Source: Pseudobacteriovorax antillogorgiicola (GTDB taxonomy: Bacteria; Bdellovibrionota_B; Oligoflexia; Oligoflexales; RGVZ01). Taken from it: a DNA stretch of 17,441 nucleotides. Where the stretch lies: contig CAMDGW010000029.1 in the NCBI GenBank assembly GCA_945897695.1, forward strand, positions 1 through 17,441, written 5' to 3'. The translations under genes and the position numbers were made by a program. The notes below the pieces were generated by a model. It searched no databases, was not told the origin of the DNA, and was given only the letters and a program-made list of their open reading frames with translations. Within the stretch, counting starts at the first letter, position 1, and the number at the start of each line of letters is the position of its first letter. Below are positions 5,632 to 13,004 of the stretch, in pieces.

Positions 5632-6813
5632 TTACATCATCTCTACAATAACAGCACTGGCTTCGCCGCCTCCGATACAAAGTGTGGCAAGTCCGATCTT
5701 TTTGCTTTTTTCACGAAGTGCTGTGAGAAGTGTGACTAAGACGCGGGCGCCACTTGCACCAATCGGATGTCCAAGAGCAACAGCGCCGCCGTATATGTTG
5801 ACGCGATCACTTGGTAGTTTCAGATCATGGATTGCGGCCATGGCAACGACAGCAAACGCTTCGTTAATTTCGTACAGATCGATTTCATTTGTCGAAAGGC
5901 CGGCCTTCTTTAACACTTTCTCAATGCAAGCAATCGGGGCCGTCGTAAACCAAGTAGGTTCTTGTGCGTGGGATGCCTGCGCTACGATTTTTGCGATGGG
6001 CTTAAGTCCTTCTTTTTTTGCTGTTTCAAGGTCTGTTAGCATTAAAAGAGCGGCGCCGTCGTTGATTGAGCTGGCATTGCCTGCTGTGACTGTGCCGTTT
6101 TTATCAAAGGCGGGTCTCAGGTCTTTAAGCTTGGCTAGATCTACCGAGAAGGGTTCTTCATCTTGTGTAACAAGTGTCGTACCTTTCTTGGATACGAGTT
6201 CTACCGGCACGATTTCCTTTTCAAATATTCTGCTTTCAGTTGCAGTACGAGCGCGCTTGTAACTTTCCATTGCAAATTCATCTTGAGCTTCACGAGTGAA
6301 GGCATACTTCTTTGCGCACTCTTCACCACAATTACCCATGGCAACGTTACCGTATGGATCCCAGAGGCCATCAAATTGCATGTGATCTTTTAATTCAACG
6401 CTTCCAAACTTAAATCCCACTCGGGAATTAGGCAGGAGGTGTGGAGCCAAGGTCATATTTTCCTGACCGCCAGCCAAAATTATTTTAGCATCACCGGCGC
6501 GAATCGCCTGGTCTGCAAGCATGACTGATTTAAGTCCTGAGCCACAAACACGGTTGATTGTGGTTGCTGCTACTGACTTGGGTAGGCCACCGTAGATGGC
6601 AGTTTGGCGAGCAGGTGCCTGACCTACGCCAGCGGTTAAGACCTCACCCATGATGATTTCATCAATTTTTTCCGGTTTGATGCCGGTTTTCTTGATGCAA
6701 TCTTTAACAAGGGTTGCGCCTAGTTGCGGCGCTGGCGTTTGGGAGAACGCTCCGCTTAGTTTTCCAATAGCTGTGCGACCCGCATAGACAATGACGGTTG
6801 GATTGGCTGTCAT
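5632..6813 (-). CDS. Acetyl-CoA C-acetyltransferase (biosynthetic-type thiolase)
   Basis: The 393-residue product has the normal length of thiolase II enzymes (AtoB/PhaA type), which condense two acetyl-CoA to acetoacetyl-CoA or run the reverse thiolysis in the cytoplasm. All catalytic elements are visible: nucleophile C90 in NRVCGSG, the NEAFA loop (317-321), H349 in GHPIGASGAR and C379 in LCIGGGE. The AGRTAIGK start region (11-18) is also typical. The start is ATG 6813, set by AGGAG seven bases upstream; an in-frame extension to 6846 lacks such a site. The gene stands alone: no reductase, PHA synthase, CoA-transferase or beta-oxidation partner is nearby, so the pathway (PHB, ketogenesis-like or fatty acid breakdown) is open. 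It is divergent from carA. Confidence 0.95.
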   Translation of the reverse strand: MTANPTVIVYAGRTAIGKLSGAFSQTPAPQLGATLVKDCIKKTGIKPEKIDEIIMGEVLTAGVGQAPARQTAIYGGLPKSVAATTINRVCGSGLKSVMLADQAIRAGDAKIILAGGQENMTLAPHLLPNSRVGFKFGSVELKDHMQFDGLWDPYGNVAMGNCGEECAKKYAFTREAQDEFAMESYKRARTATESRIFEKEIVPVELVSKKGTTLVTQDEEPFSVDLAKLKDLRPAFDKNGTVTAGNASSINDGAALLMLTDLETAKKEGLKPIAKIVAQASHAQEPTWFTTAPIACIEKVLKKAGLSTNEIDLYEINEAFAVVAMAAIHDLKLPSDRVNIYGGAVALGHPIGASGARVLVTLLTALREKSKKIGLATLCIGGGEASAVIVEMM

Positions 6814-6851
6814 GAAATTGCTCCTAATATATGTTTCCGGCGTCAATTAAA

Positions 6852-6909
6852 CATAGCCAGGCGCCCCATGTCTAGGCTATGCTTTGGAAACGCTAATTTC
6901 TGGCGTTCC
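6852..6909. promoter_or_regulatory. Two adjacent inverted repeats upstream of carA
   Basis: CATAGCC (6852-6858) pairs with GGCTATG (6875-6881) across 16 bases. GGAA-A-CGC (6886-6893) pairs with GCGTTCC (6903-6909) with a single bulged A. They fill the gap between the divergent thiolase and carA starts. TAAAAT (6914-6919) and TATTAT (6926-6931) are possible -10 boxes for carA, but I find no good -35 partner. They may be operator sites or leader hairpins; a regulatory role is inferred only from position. Confidence 0.4.
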
Positions 6910-6953
6910 CTGTTAAAATGTAACGTATTATGACCCGCGCCGAGGAGATCCCC

Positions 6954-8069
6954 ATGACGTCAAGGTCGAAGTGTACCCTGAAGCTCTCAAATGGTATGGA
7001 GTTTTCGGGTGAACTCATTGGTGCGCCCTTGAGGGCGTCCGGAGAACTTGTTTTTACAACGGGAATGGTTGGTTATAGCGAGGCTTTAACCGACCCCTCC
7101 TACTTCGGACAGATTTTGCTATTCACGTACCCGTTGATCGGAAATTATGGGATCCCAAAACTCCCAGAAAAAATGACTATTGAAACATCCACGGGCTTTG
7201 AAAGTGACCGAGTCCACGCATCGGCGGTCATTGTGTCAGTCGACAGTGCGGAGGCATTTCACTGGTCCAGTCGTCAAACGCTAGATGAATGGCTTAAAGA
7301 TCAGAACGTTCCTGGGATCACTGGAATTGATCCGCGCCATTTGGTGCATATTATTCGGGAAGAAAAAGGTATTTCCGGAGTTGTGGTTCCGGAGGCTCCA
7401 GTGGGTGAGCGTTCCTGGCATTCTCTATTCCCGTCGGATTCTCCGGCGGTTTTTTTTGACCCAGGAACCCACGAAGTAGTGCGAGCTGTTTCTTGCAAAG
7501 AATCTTACCGCTTAGGTCACGGCAACAAGCGCGTGGCGGTGGTCGACACCGGTGTCAAATGGAACATCCTTAGACAGCTTGTTCAAAATAACATCGAAGT
7601 GGAAGTGTTGCCGTGGGACTCCGACCTTACCAAGGTCGATTGCTCTGGCTGGCTTCTGTCAAATGGTCCTGGCGATCCCCTGAAGACTGGAGATCTAAAA
7701 ACTAGAGTCCGTCATCTTCTAAACGGGCACCATCCAATACTGGGTATTTGTCTTGGACATCAATTATTAGCGCTTGCTGCAGGTGCCACAACGTCTCGCA
7801 TGGCCTACGGTCACAGATCCCACAATCAGCCTGTTCAGCTTGTGGGAAGTCGCAAAGGCTTTATCACCAGCCAGAACCACGGGTACATGGTTGATCCTGG
7901 AACGCTCCCTGCAGATTGGGAGCCATGGTTTACCAATGCTAACGATCAAACGATCGAAGGTATTCGTCATAAGTTCAAGCCATTTAAAAGTGTCCAGTTT
8001 CACCCAGAAGCAGCAGGTGGGCCCCGCGATACCGGGTGGATCATCGAGCAATTTGTAAAGGAGTTGTGA
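6954..8069 (+). CDS. carA: Carbamoyl-phosphate synthase small (glutaminase) subunit
   Basis: The 371-residue product hydrolyses glutamine and channels ammonia to CarB for carbamoyl-phosphate, the shared precursor of pyrimidines and arginine. The N-terminal CPSase_sm domain (about 5-140) includes FTTGMVGYSEALTDPSY (34-50). The class I glutamine amidotransferase domain (about 192-368) has nucleophile C266 in GICLGHQ and the H350/E352 pair in FHPEA, plus SNGPGDP (236-242) and SQNHG (306-310). Near residue 285 it reads GHRSHNQP, closer to the CAD-type GNRGHNQP than to the E. coli GHHGANHP (recalled sequences). The start is ATG 6954 with GAGGAG six bases upstream; an in-frame ATG at 6930 overlaps no ribosome site. 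The stop codon is 3 bp from carB, so the two form an operon. Confidence 0.97.
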   Translation: MTSRSKCTLKLSNGMEFSGELIGAPLRASGELVFTTGMVGYSEALTDPSYFGQILLFTYPLIGNYGIPKLPEKMTIETSTGFESDRVHASAVIVSVDSAEAFHWSSRQTLDEWLKDQNVPGITGIDPRHLVHIIREEKGISGVVVPEAPVGERSWHSLFPSDSPAVFFDPGTHEVVRAVSCKESYRLGHGNKRVAVVDTGVKWNILRQLVQNNIEVEVLPWDSDLTKVDCSGWLLSNGPGDPLKTGDLKTRVRHLLNGHHPILGICLGHQLLALAAGATTSRMAYGHRSHNQPVQLVGSRKGFITSQNHGYMVDPGTLPADWEPWFTNANDQTIEGIRHKFKPFKSVQFHPEAAGGPRDTGWIIEQFVKEL

Positions 8070-8072
8070 CCT

Positions 8073-11000
8073 ATGCCATTACTGCCTCAACTTGCAAATC
8101 TTGGTCGTAAAGCAAAGATTGTGCTCCTAGGTTCTGGGGGACTGACCATTGGACAAGCTGGAGAGTTTGACTACTCCGGTACTCAAGCGGTCAAAAGCCT
8201 TCTTGAATGTGGTCACGAAGTCATCGTGATCAATCCTAACATTGCAACTGTGCAAACCAACCCTCAACCCGGCGTGAAGATTTATCTTTACCCGGTTGAG
8301 CCTGAATGGGTTGAAAAAGTTTTTGAAGTCGAGCGACCAGATGCCATTGTCGCAGGCTTTGGCGGCCAAACGGCTCTAAATTGTTTGATAGCTCTCCATG
8401 ACGGCGGAGCCCTAAAGCGATTTAGTGTCCTCAACCTCGGGACACCGGTTGAAACGCTCAAGATGACGGAAGATCGAGATCTTTTTGCTCAGAAAATGAG
8501 ATCAATTGGCATGCCGATTCCCGATAGCTTTGCCTGCAATACGGAAGATGAAGCCAACAACGCTGCATCTAAAATCGGGTTTCCTGTAATCGTGCGTGCA
8601 GCTTATGCTTGCGGCGGACTCGGTAGCGGTTTTGCCTCAAACCAAGCTGAGCTTTCGACATTGGTCCGTTCAGCCTTAGCAAGCTCTCCTCAGGTGCTCG
8701 TGGAAAAGTCTCTGCGTGGCTGGAAGGAAGTTGAATATGAGGTGATGCGAGACAGTCAGGGTAATACGATTACCATCTGTAATATGGAAAACTTTGACCC
8801 CCTTGGTATTCACACCGGAGACAGCATTGTTGTTTGTCCTAGTCAGTCTCTTTCTGACGACGAGTATCAGATGCTTCGCAACGCCGCGATTAAGATCATT
8901 GATAGCTGCGGCGTGGTGGGAGAATGTAACGTCCAGTATGCTTTGAATCCTCATAACCTTCAATTTGTCGTCATAGAAGTTAATGCACGACTTTCAAGAT
9001 CTTCGGCGTTGGCTAGTAAAGCATCTGGTTATCCTATTGCATATATTGCAGCAAAAGTTGTCCAAGGTTTTGATTTACTGGAGATCAAAAATCCAGTGAC
9101 AGAAGTGACCTGCGCCTATTTTGAGCCAGCTCTTGATTACGTTACGATTAAGGTTCCCCGGTGGGATCTTGGAAAATTCAAGGGCGCCTCTAGGCTCCTT
9201 GGTTCGACTATGAAATCTGTGGGCGAAATCATGTCCATTGGTCGCAGCTTTCCAGAAGCGATTCAGAAAGCTATCCGAATGGTTACAGAAAATGATGCCG
9301 GTCTAGCTGCTTTTGAGCGGAGTACCCGCTCAGAAAAAGACCTAGAGGCTACCCTTTCCGAGCCAACTGATATGAGATTTTACGCCGTGATTGCTGCCTT
9401 ACGTCAGAGTTGGGACTTTGAACGGATTCATGCCCTCACGAACATTGACAAATGGTTTTTGGCTAAATTGCAGGAAATCATTCGATGTGAGCGTGAGATC
9501 AAGGAAACTCTTAGCAGTAAGGACCTCTCCCAGGTTACGGCAGCAGAGTGGCGTTCGTGGAAGCAGCTTGGGTTTTCTGATGCGCAGATGGCCTGCTATC
9601 TTCTAGAGGGTAAAGGTATCCCTTCCACGCAGGCTAATATTTCACACGAGTCAGCTCGTATCAGAGCTGCTCGAAAGACCCAACACGTCACCCCCGTGGT
9701 CAAAAAGATTGATACGACGGCTGCTGAATATCCCGCAAAGAGTAACTATCTTTATATGACCTACCATGGACTGTCATCGGATCCAGGGCTTGGATCTTTG
9801 CTTCAGCACAAACGTTCTGCGCTAGTTTTGGGAAGTGGTAGTTACCGTATTGGCACGTCGGTTGAGTTTGACTGGTGCGCTGTTTCTTGTAGCCGCAAGC
9901 TCCAAGAGGAGTCATGGCGGAGCGTGATCGTAAACTGCAATCCAGAAACTGTCTCAACTGATTATAATAGTTCTGACAGCCTTTATTTTGATGAGATGAG
10001 TCTTGAGCGAGTGCTTGATATTTGCGAATTTGAGAAAATCGACGGAGTGATTGCAAGTATGGGCGGTCAGCTTCCAAATCGCCTGGCTTTGCCTCTAGCA
10101 AAGGCCGGTATCCGTCTATTGGGTCACGATGCGGAAACTATTGATACAGCAGAGGATCGCAGTAAATTTTCTGCTCTGCTGGATCAACTTGGAATTGATC
10201 AACCGCGATGGATTGCGGCGAAAACAAAGGCGGAGATTGATGCGTTTGTTGCGCGAATTGATTTTCCTGTTTTGGTAAGACCATCTTATGTCCTAAGTGG
10301 TGCGGCGATGAATGTTGCTTATGACCGTCTATCTCTTGATCGTTACCTCTCCATGGCTGAGTCAGTTAGTCCTGATCATCCAGTGGTGGTTAGTGAGTTT
10401 TTGTTAGGGGCTCGGGAAATAGAGCTTGATGGTGTGGCCCAGAATGGTGACATTTTAACCGCGATTGTTAGCGAGCATATAGAAAATGCCGGGGTACATT
10501 CTGGTGATGCTACGATGGTCGTCCCAGCTCAGAAGCTATATGTCGAAACAGTTCGCCGGATACGATCGGCAGCCCACAGTATTGCTAAAGGACTTAGATT
10601 AAACGGGCCTTTTAATATTCAGTTCCTGGCCCGCTCAAATCATATTCAAGTGATTGAATGTAATGCCCGAGCAGCTCGCTCATTTCCTTTTGTTTCAAAA
10701 GTCGTGGGACTTAATCTTGCAGATGCTGCCACAAGCGTCATGATTGGCAAGACGCCAAGGCTTGCGCGACTGAGTGAAGATGACTTACCCCATGTTGGGG
10801 TTAAGGCTGCCTTGTTTAGCTTCACCAGGCTTGCGGATGTCGATCCATTGTTAGGGGTTGAGATGGCCTCGACTGGAGAGGTGGGTTGCATTGCCGAAGA
10901 TTTTGAATCTGCTTACATGCTCGCAATGGAATCATCGAAAGTTTACAGACCAAAAAAAGGGATTCTCATCTCTGCTGGTGCAGAGTCAGAAAAATTGAAA

Positions 11001-11363
11001 TTTCTTCCCTGGGCTAAAAAACTCACTGACATGGGATTGTGCCTGTATGCTACGGAAGGTACAGCAAAGTTTTTAATTGAACATGGCGTTACGGCTCAAG
11101 CGGTTGCATGGCCGGGGGAAACAAGCGGCATAGATCCGATTGAACTGATTCGATCTAAGACGGTTGATCTTGTCATCAATATCCCCAAAAATTTGCAGCG
11201 TGATGAGTTAACCAGAGGTGCCATGATGCGTCAGGCTGCGACAAGGTTTGGATGCCCGGTCGTCACGAATATGGAAAAGATGATTGCTTACGCTCAGGCA
11301 ATAACCTATTACCCCGACTTTGCCTCAACTCATAAACCGAAAGCCCTGCCACCATATCGATGA
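8073..11363 (+). CDS. carB: Carbamoyl-phosphate synthase large subunit
   Basis: The 1096-residue product (E. coli CarB 1073) makes carbamoyl phosphate from bicarbonate, ammonia and two ATP in complex with CarA. Order: biotin-carboxylase-like N domain from about 15 (LLGSGGLTIGQAGEFDYSG), first ATP-grasp domain about 130-400, linker/oligomerisation region about 400-575, second synthetase half from about 580 (LGSGSYRIG, NPETVSTDY), and an MGS-type allosteric domain from about 959 (ISAGAESEK, ATEGTAKF). Many positions match eukaryotic CAD/CPSII rather than E. coli: GGLGSGFAS (181-189), GWKEVEYEV (216-224), GECNVQYALNP (283-293), EVNARLSRS (302-310) and VPRWDLGKF. The ribosome site AAAGGAG overlaps the end of carA. 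The 3' end lies 3 bp from the convergent permease stop. The domain set is complete with no frameshift. Confidence 0.97.
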   Translation: MPLLPQLANLGRKAKIVLLGSGGLTIGQAGEFDYSGTQAVKSLLECGHEVIVINPNIATVQTNPQPGVKIYLYPVEPEWVEKVFEVERPDAIVAGFGGQTALNCLIALHDGGALKRFSVLNLGTPVETLKMTEDRDLFAQKMRSIGMPIPDSFACNTEDEANNAASKIGFPVIVRAAYACGGLGSGFASNQAELSTLVRSALASSPQVLVEKSLRGWKEVEYEVMRDSQGNTITICNMENFDPLGIHTGDSIVVCPSQSLSDDEYQMLRNAAIKIIDSCGVVGECNVQYALNPHNLQFVVIEVNARLSRSSALASKASGYPIAYIAAKVVQGFDLLEIKNPVTEVTCAYFEPALDYVTIKVPRWDLGKFKGASRLLGSTMKSVGEIMSIGRSFPEAIQKAIRMVTENDAGLAAFERSTRSEKDLEATLSEPTDMRFYAVIAALRQSWDFERIHALTNIDKWFLAKLQEIIRCEREIKETLSSKDLSQVTAAEWRSWKQLGFSDAQMACYLLEGKGIPSTQANISHESARIRAARKTQHVTPVVKKIDTTAAEYPAKSNYLYMTYHGLSSDPGLGSLLQHKRSALVLGSGSYRIGTSVEFDWCAVSCSRKLQEESWRSVIVNCNPETVSTDYNSSDSLYFDEMSLERVLDICEFEKIDGVIASMGGQLPNRLALPLAKAGIRLLGHDAETIDTAEDRSKFSALLDQLGIDQPRWIAAKTKAEIDAFVARIDFPVLVRPSYVLSGAAMNVAYDRLSLDRYLSMAESVSPDHPVVVSEFLLGAREIELDGVAQNGDILTAIVSEHIENAGVHSGDATMVVPAQKLYVETVRRIRSAAHSIAKGLRLNGPFNIQFLARSNHIQVIECNARAARSFPFVSKVVGLNLADAATSVMIGKTPRLARLSEDDLPHVGVKAALFSFTRLADVDPLLGVEMASTGEVGCIAEDFESAYMLAMESSKVYRPKKGILISAGAESEKLKFLPWAKKLTDMGLCLYATEGTAKFLIEHGVTAQAVAWPGETSGIDPIELIRSKTVDLVINIPKNLQRDELTRGAMMRQAATRFGCPVVTNMEKMIAYAQAITYYPDFASTHKPKALPPYR

Positions 11364-11366
11364 ACA

Positions 11367-12767
11367 TTAACTAGACTTTGTGATGACACCGTCAGTTTTA
11401 CTGAGAGTTGAGAGGCGCATATATACAGGAATTCCAGCCACGATAATCATCGCGCCGATGGCACAAGCTCTCGGATTTGAATAAATCGCTTGAATCATGA
11501 GCCACACCGAGCTTGTAATAAACAAAACCGGCACTAGCGGAAACCACTTAATACGGTAACCGCGGAAGTTGCTGTCAATTTTGCGTAGTCGAAATAGCCC
11601 TGCCGCAGCCAACGAATACCAAATCCAAGACGAGAATACGACGTAATCAGTGAGCTGATCAAAAGTGCCTGTGGCCGCTAGTACGGTAGCGCACAATCCT
11701 TGTATGAGTATTGCTCGAACAGGAACATGGGTTTTCGAATTTACTTTGGCCAGCCATTTTGGGAAGACACCGTCCTTTGCCATGGCCCAGGGAACTCTAG
11801 CACTGGTTAGGATCGAGCCGTTCATGGCGCCGATAGCCGACATGACAAATGCCACCGAAACAAACGCGACTCCCATAGCTCCCATAAACGGCAAGACAGC
11901 CTTACTGGCCACCGGTAATGCATCTTTGAATTTGGTACTGTTACTTGTGATTATGTCGTCATAAGGAACACCGTAAAACCAAGCTAAATTTGCGATCACA
12001 TACATGAACGTTACAATTACAATTCCTGTGATGAGCGCCCGCGGCACATTCCGCTGACCGTCTCTTATTTCGGCGGCGGCCATGGGCATATTGTTCCAAC
12101 CGTCAAACGCCCACAGGGCTGCCAGCACGGCACCTCCAAATGCGGGTGATGCAAGGGTTTCCCAGGACATGGCGGGGCCAGATGTGAAGTGACTCCAATC
12201 GCCCGCTGGCGAAAGAAAGAAGACCCCAGAGGCAATAACAATGATCAAACCAAGCTTAAGGATTGTGAGTGCAAGTTGCACGCCCCCGCCAAAGGTTACA
12301 TGTAAGCAATTGATGATTGTAAAGATCCAAACAAGTCCAATCGCAAAAATATTTTTCCCACCAATCATTTCAATATTCATGAATCCTGCCGCAAAAGCTG
12401 CAGATCCTGCTGCGTAAGCTGAAATGGCAGAAGGAGAGGCGATCCAAAATCTTGTCCAGCCATAGAGGAATCCCAGGGCTGGATGCCATGCTTTCTTTAA
12501 GAAAACATATTCTCCGCCGGACTCGGGCATCCGTGATCCTAGTTCGGCGTAGCAAAGCGCCCCGAGCAGGGAGAGAATGGCGGCTACCACCCACGCCATC
12601 ATCACTGCACCAATACTGCCTGCGAGCTGCGACATGATAGCGGCTTTTAGGAAAATGCCGGTACCAATAATAGTGCCTACGACCAAGGCAGTGGCATCTT
12701 TTAAGCCAAGCCCTTTTACCAATTGGCTGGCCTCTGTTGCATTTGGAATGGTCTGATCGTAGGGCAT
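11367..12767 (-). CDS. APC-superfamily amino-acid permease
   Basis: The 466-residue product has about 12 hydrophobic segments, the standard size and topology of APC amino-acid/polyamine transporters. The helix 1 substrate and ion motif GTIIGTGIF (31-39) is intact. Next comes CYAELGSRMPESGGEY (72-87), usual in this family, and in the helix 6 region LWAFDGWNN (218-226) with E233 in AAAEI, most like the LAT/YfnA-type subgroup of general amino-acid permeases. The substrate cannot be read from the sequence. The start ATG 12767 has GGAAGGA about nine bases upstream. It is transcribed towards carB, with stop codons 3 bp apart, and away from the tRNA, sharing its promoter region. It is probably an inner-membrane importer or exchanger. 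Confidence 0.93.
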   Translation of the reverse strand: MPYDQTIPNATEASQLVKGLGLKDATALVVGTIIGTGIFLKAAIMSQLAGSIGAVMMAWVVAAILSLLGALCYAELGSRMPESGGEYVFLKKAWHPALGFLYGWTRFWIASPSAISAYAAGSAAFAAGFMNIEMIGGKNIFAIGLVWIFTIINCLHVTFGGGVQLALTILKLGLIIVIASGVFFLSPAGDWSHFTSGPAMSWETLASPAFGGAVLAALWAFDGWNNMPMAAAEIRDGQRNVPRALITGIVIVTFMYVIANLAWFYGVPYDDIITSNSTKFKDALPVASKAVLPFMGAMGVAFVSVAFVMSAIGAMNGSILTSARVPWAMAKDGVFPKWLAKVNSKTHVPVRAILIQGLCATVLAATGTFDQLTDYVVFSSWIWYSLAAAGLFRLRKIDSNFRGYRIKWFPLVPVLFITSSVWLMIQAIYSNPRACAIGAMIIVAGIPVYMRLSTLSKTDGVITKSS

Positions 12768-12806
12768 GGGGCTAAGTCCTTCCGAGGGTAGAGCTCTAAG
12801 TTATCA

Positions 12807-12836
12807 ATTTTAAGGCTTTAAATGCCTCGTTGACAA
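12807..12836 (-). promoter_or_regulatory. Putative promoter of the permease gene
   Basis: On the minus strand, TTGTCA (complement of 12831-12836) and TAAAAT (complement of 12807-12812) are spaced by 18 bases, each matching sigma-70 consensus in 5 of 6 positions. Transcription would start about 33 bases before the permease ATG. Its -35 box overlaps the -35 box of the tRNA promoter on the other strand. Confidence 0.5.
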
Positions 12837-12856
12837 CCCCCGGAAATTCTTCTAAT
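12830..12856 (+). promoter_or_regulatory. Putative promoter of the tRNA gene
   Basis: A perfect -35 TTGACA (12830-12835) is followed after 15 bases by TCTAAT (12851-12856, 5 of 6). The mature tRNA begins 19 bases after the -10 box, leaving a short 5' leader for RNase P. The spacer is two bases shorter than the optimum. Confidence 0.55.
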
Positions 12857-12874
12857 TACTTACCCCTTCCCGAC

Positions 12875-12951
12875 GGCGAGGTAGCTCAGATGGTTAGAGC
12901 GGTGGATTCATAACCCACAGGTCGGGGGTTCGACTCCCCCCTTCGCCACCA
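12875..12951 (+). tRNA. tRNA-Met (CAT), probably elongator
   Basis: A full 77-base cloverleaf with encoded CCA (12949-12951) is present. The acceptor stem GGCGAGG/CTTCGCC has one G-T pair. The D arm is GCTC..GAGC. The anticodon loop TTCATAA gives anticodon CAT (12909-12911). The variable loop is AGGTC, and the T stem is GGGGG/CCCCC around TTCGACT. A G1-C72 pair rules out the bacterial initiator, which has a mismatch there. The overall shape suits elongator Met; tRNA-Ile with lysidine at the CAT wobble base cannot be fully excluded by eye. The anticodon stem closes with an A-C mismatch (12906/12914). Confidence 0.95.
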
Positions 12952-12991
12952 TTTCTTAAAAATTTTCCAAAAACTTGTAGTTAGACGTCTC

Positions 12992-13004
12992 GAAGCGCGG
13001 CTTC
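12992..13004. repeat. Small hairpin at the end of the Gly/Trp-rich lipoprotein gene
   Basis: GAAGC (12992-12996) and GCTTC (13000-13004) pair around a 3-base loop and overlap the lipoprotein stop codon. An AGACGTCT palindrome follows nearby. TTTTT on the minus strand appears only some 20 bases later, so a terminator is weakly supported. Confidence 0.3.

Noticed and set aside
5585..6262. Long plus-strand open frame (225 codons) opposite the thiolase gene
   Set aside because: It mirrors a strongly conserved thiolase, has no Shine-Dalgarno and has a Ser/Ala-rich composition typical of antisense frames.
9700..10101. Minus-strand open frame of 133 codons inside carB
   Set aside because: It is the antisense of the conserved second synthetase half; no ribosome site and no family resemblance.
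12875..12951. Initiator tRNA-fMet
   Set aside because: Position 1-72 is a normal G-C pair; bacterial initiators have an unpaired first position, and the GGG/CCC anticodon-stem signature is not met.
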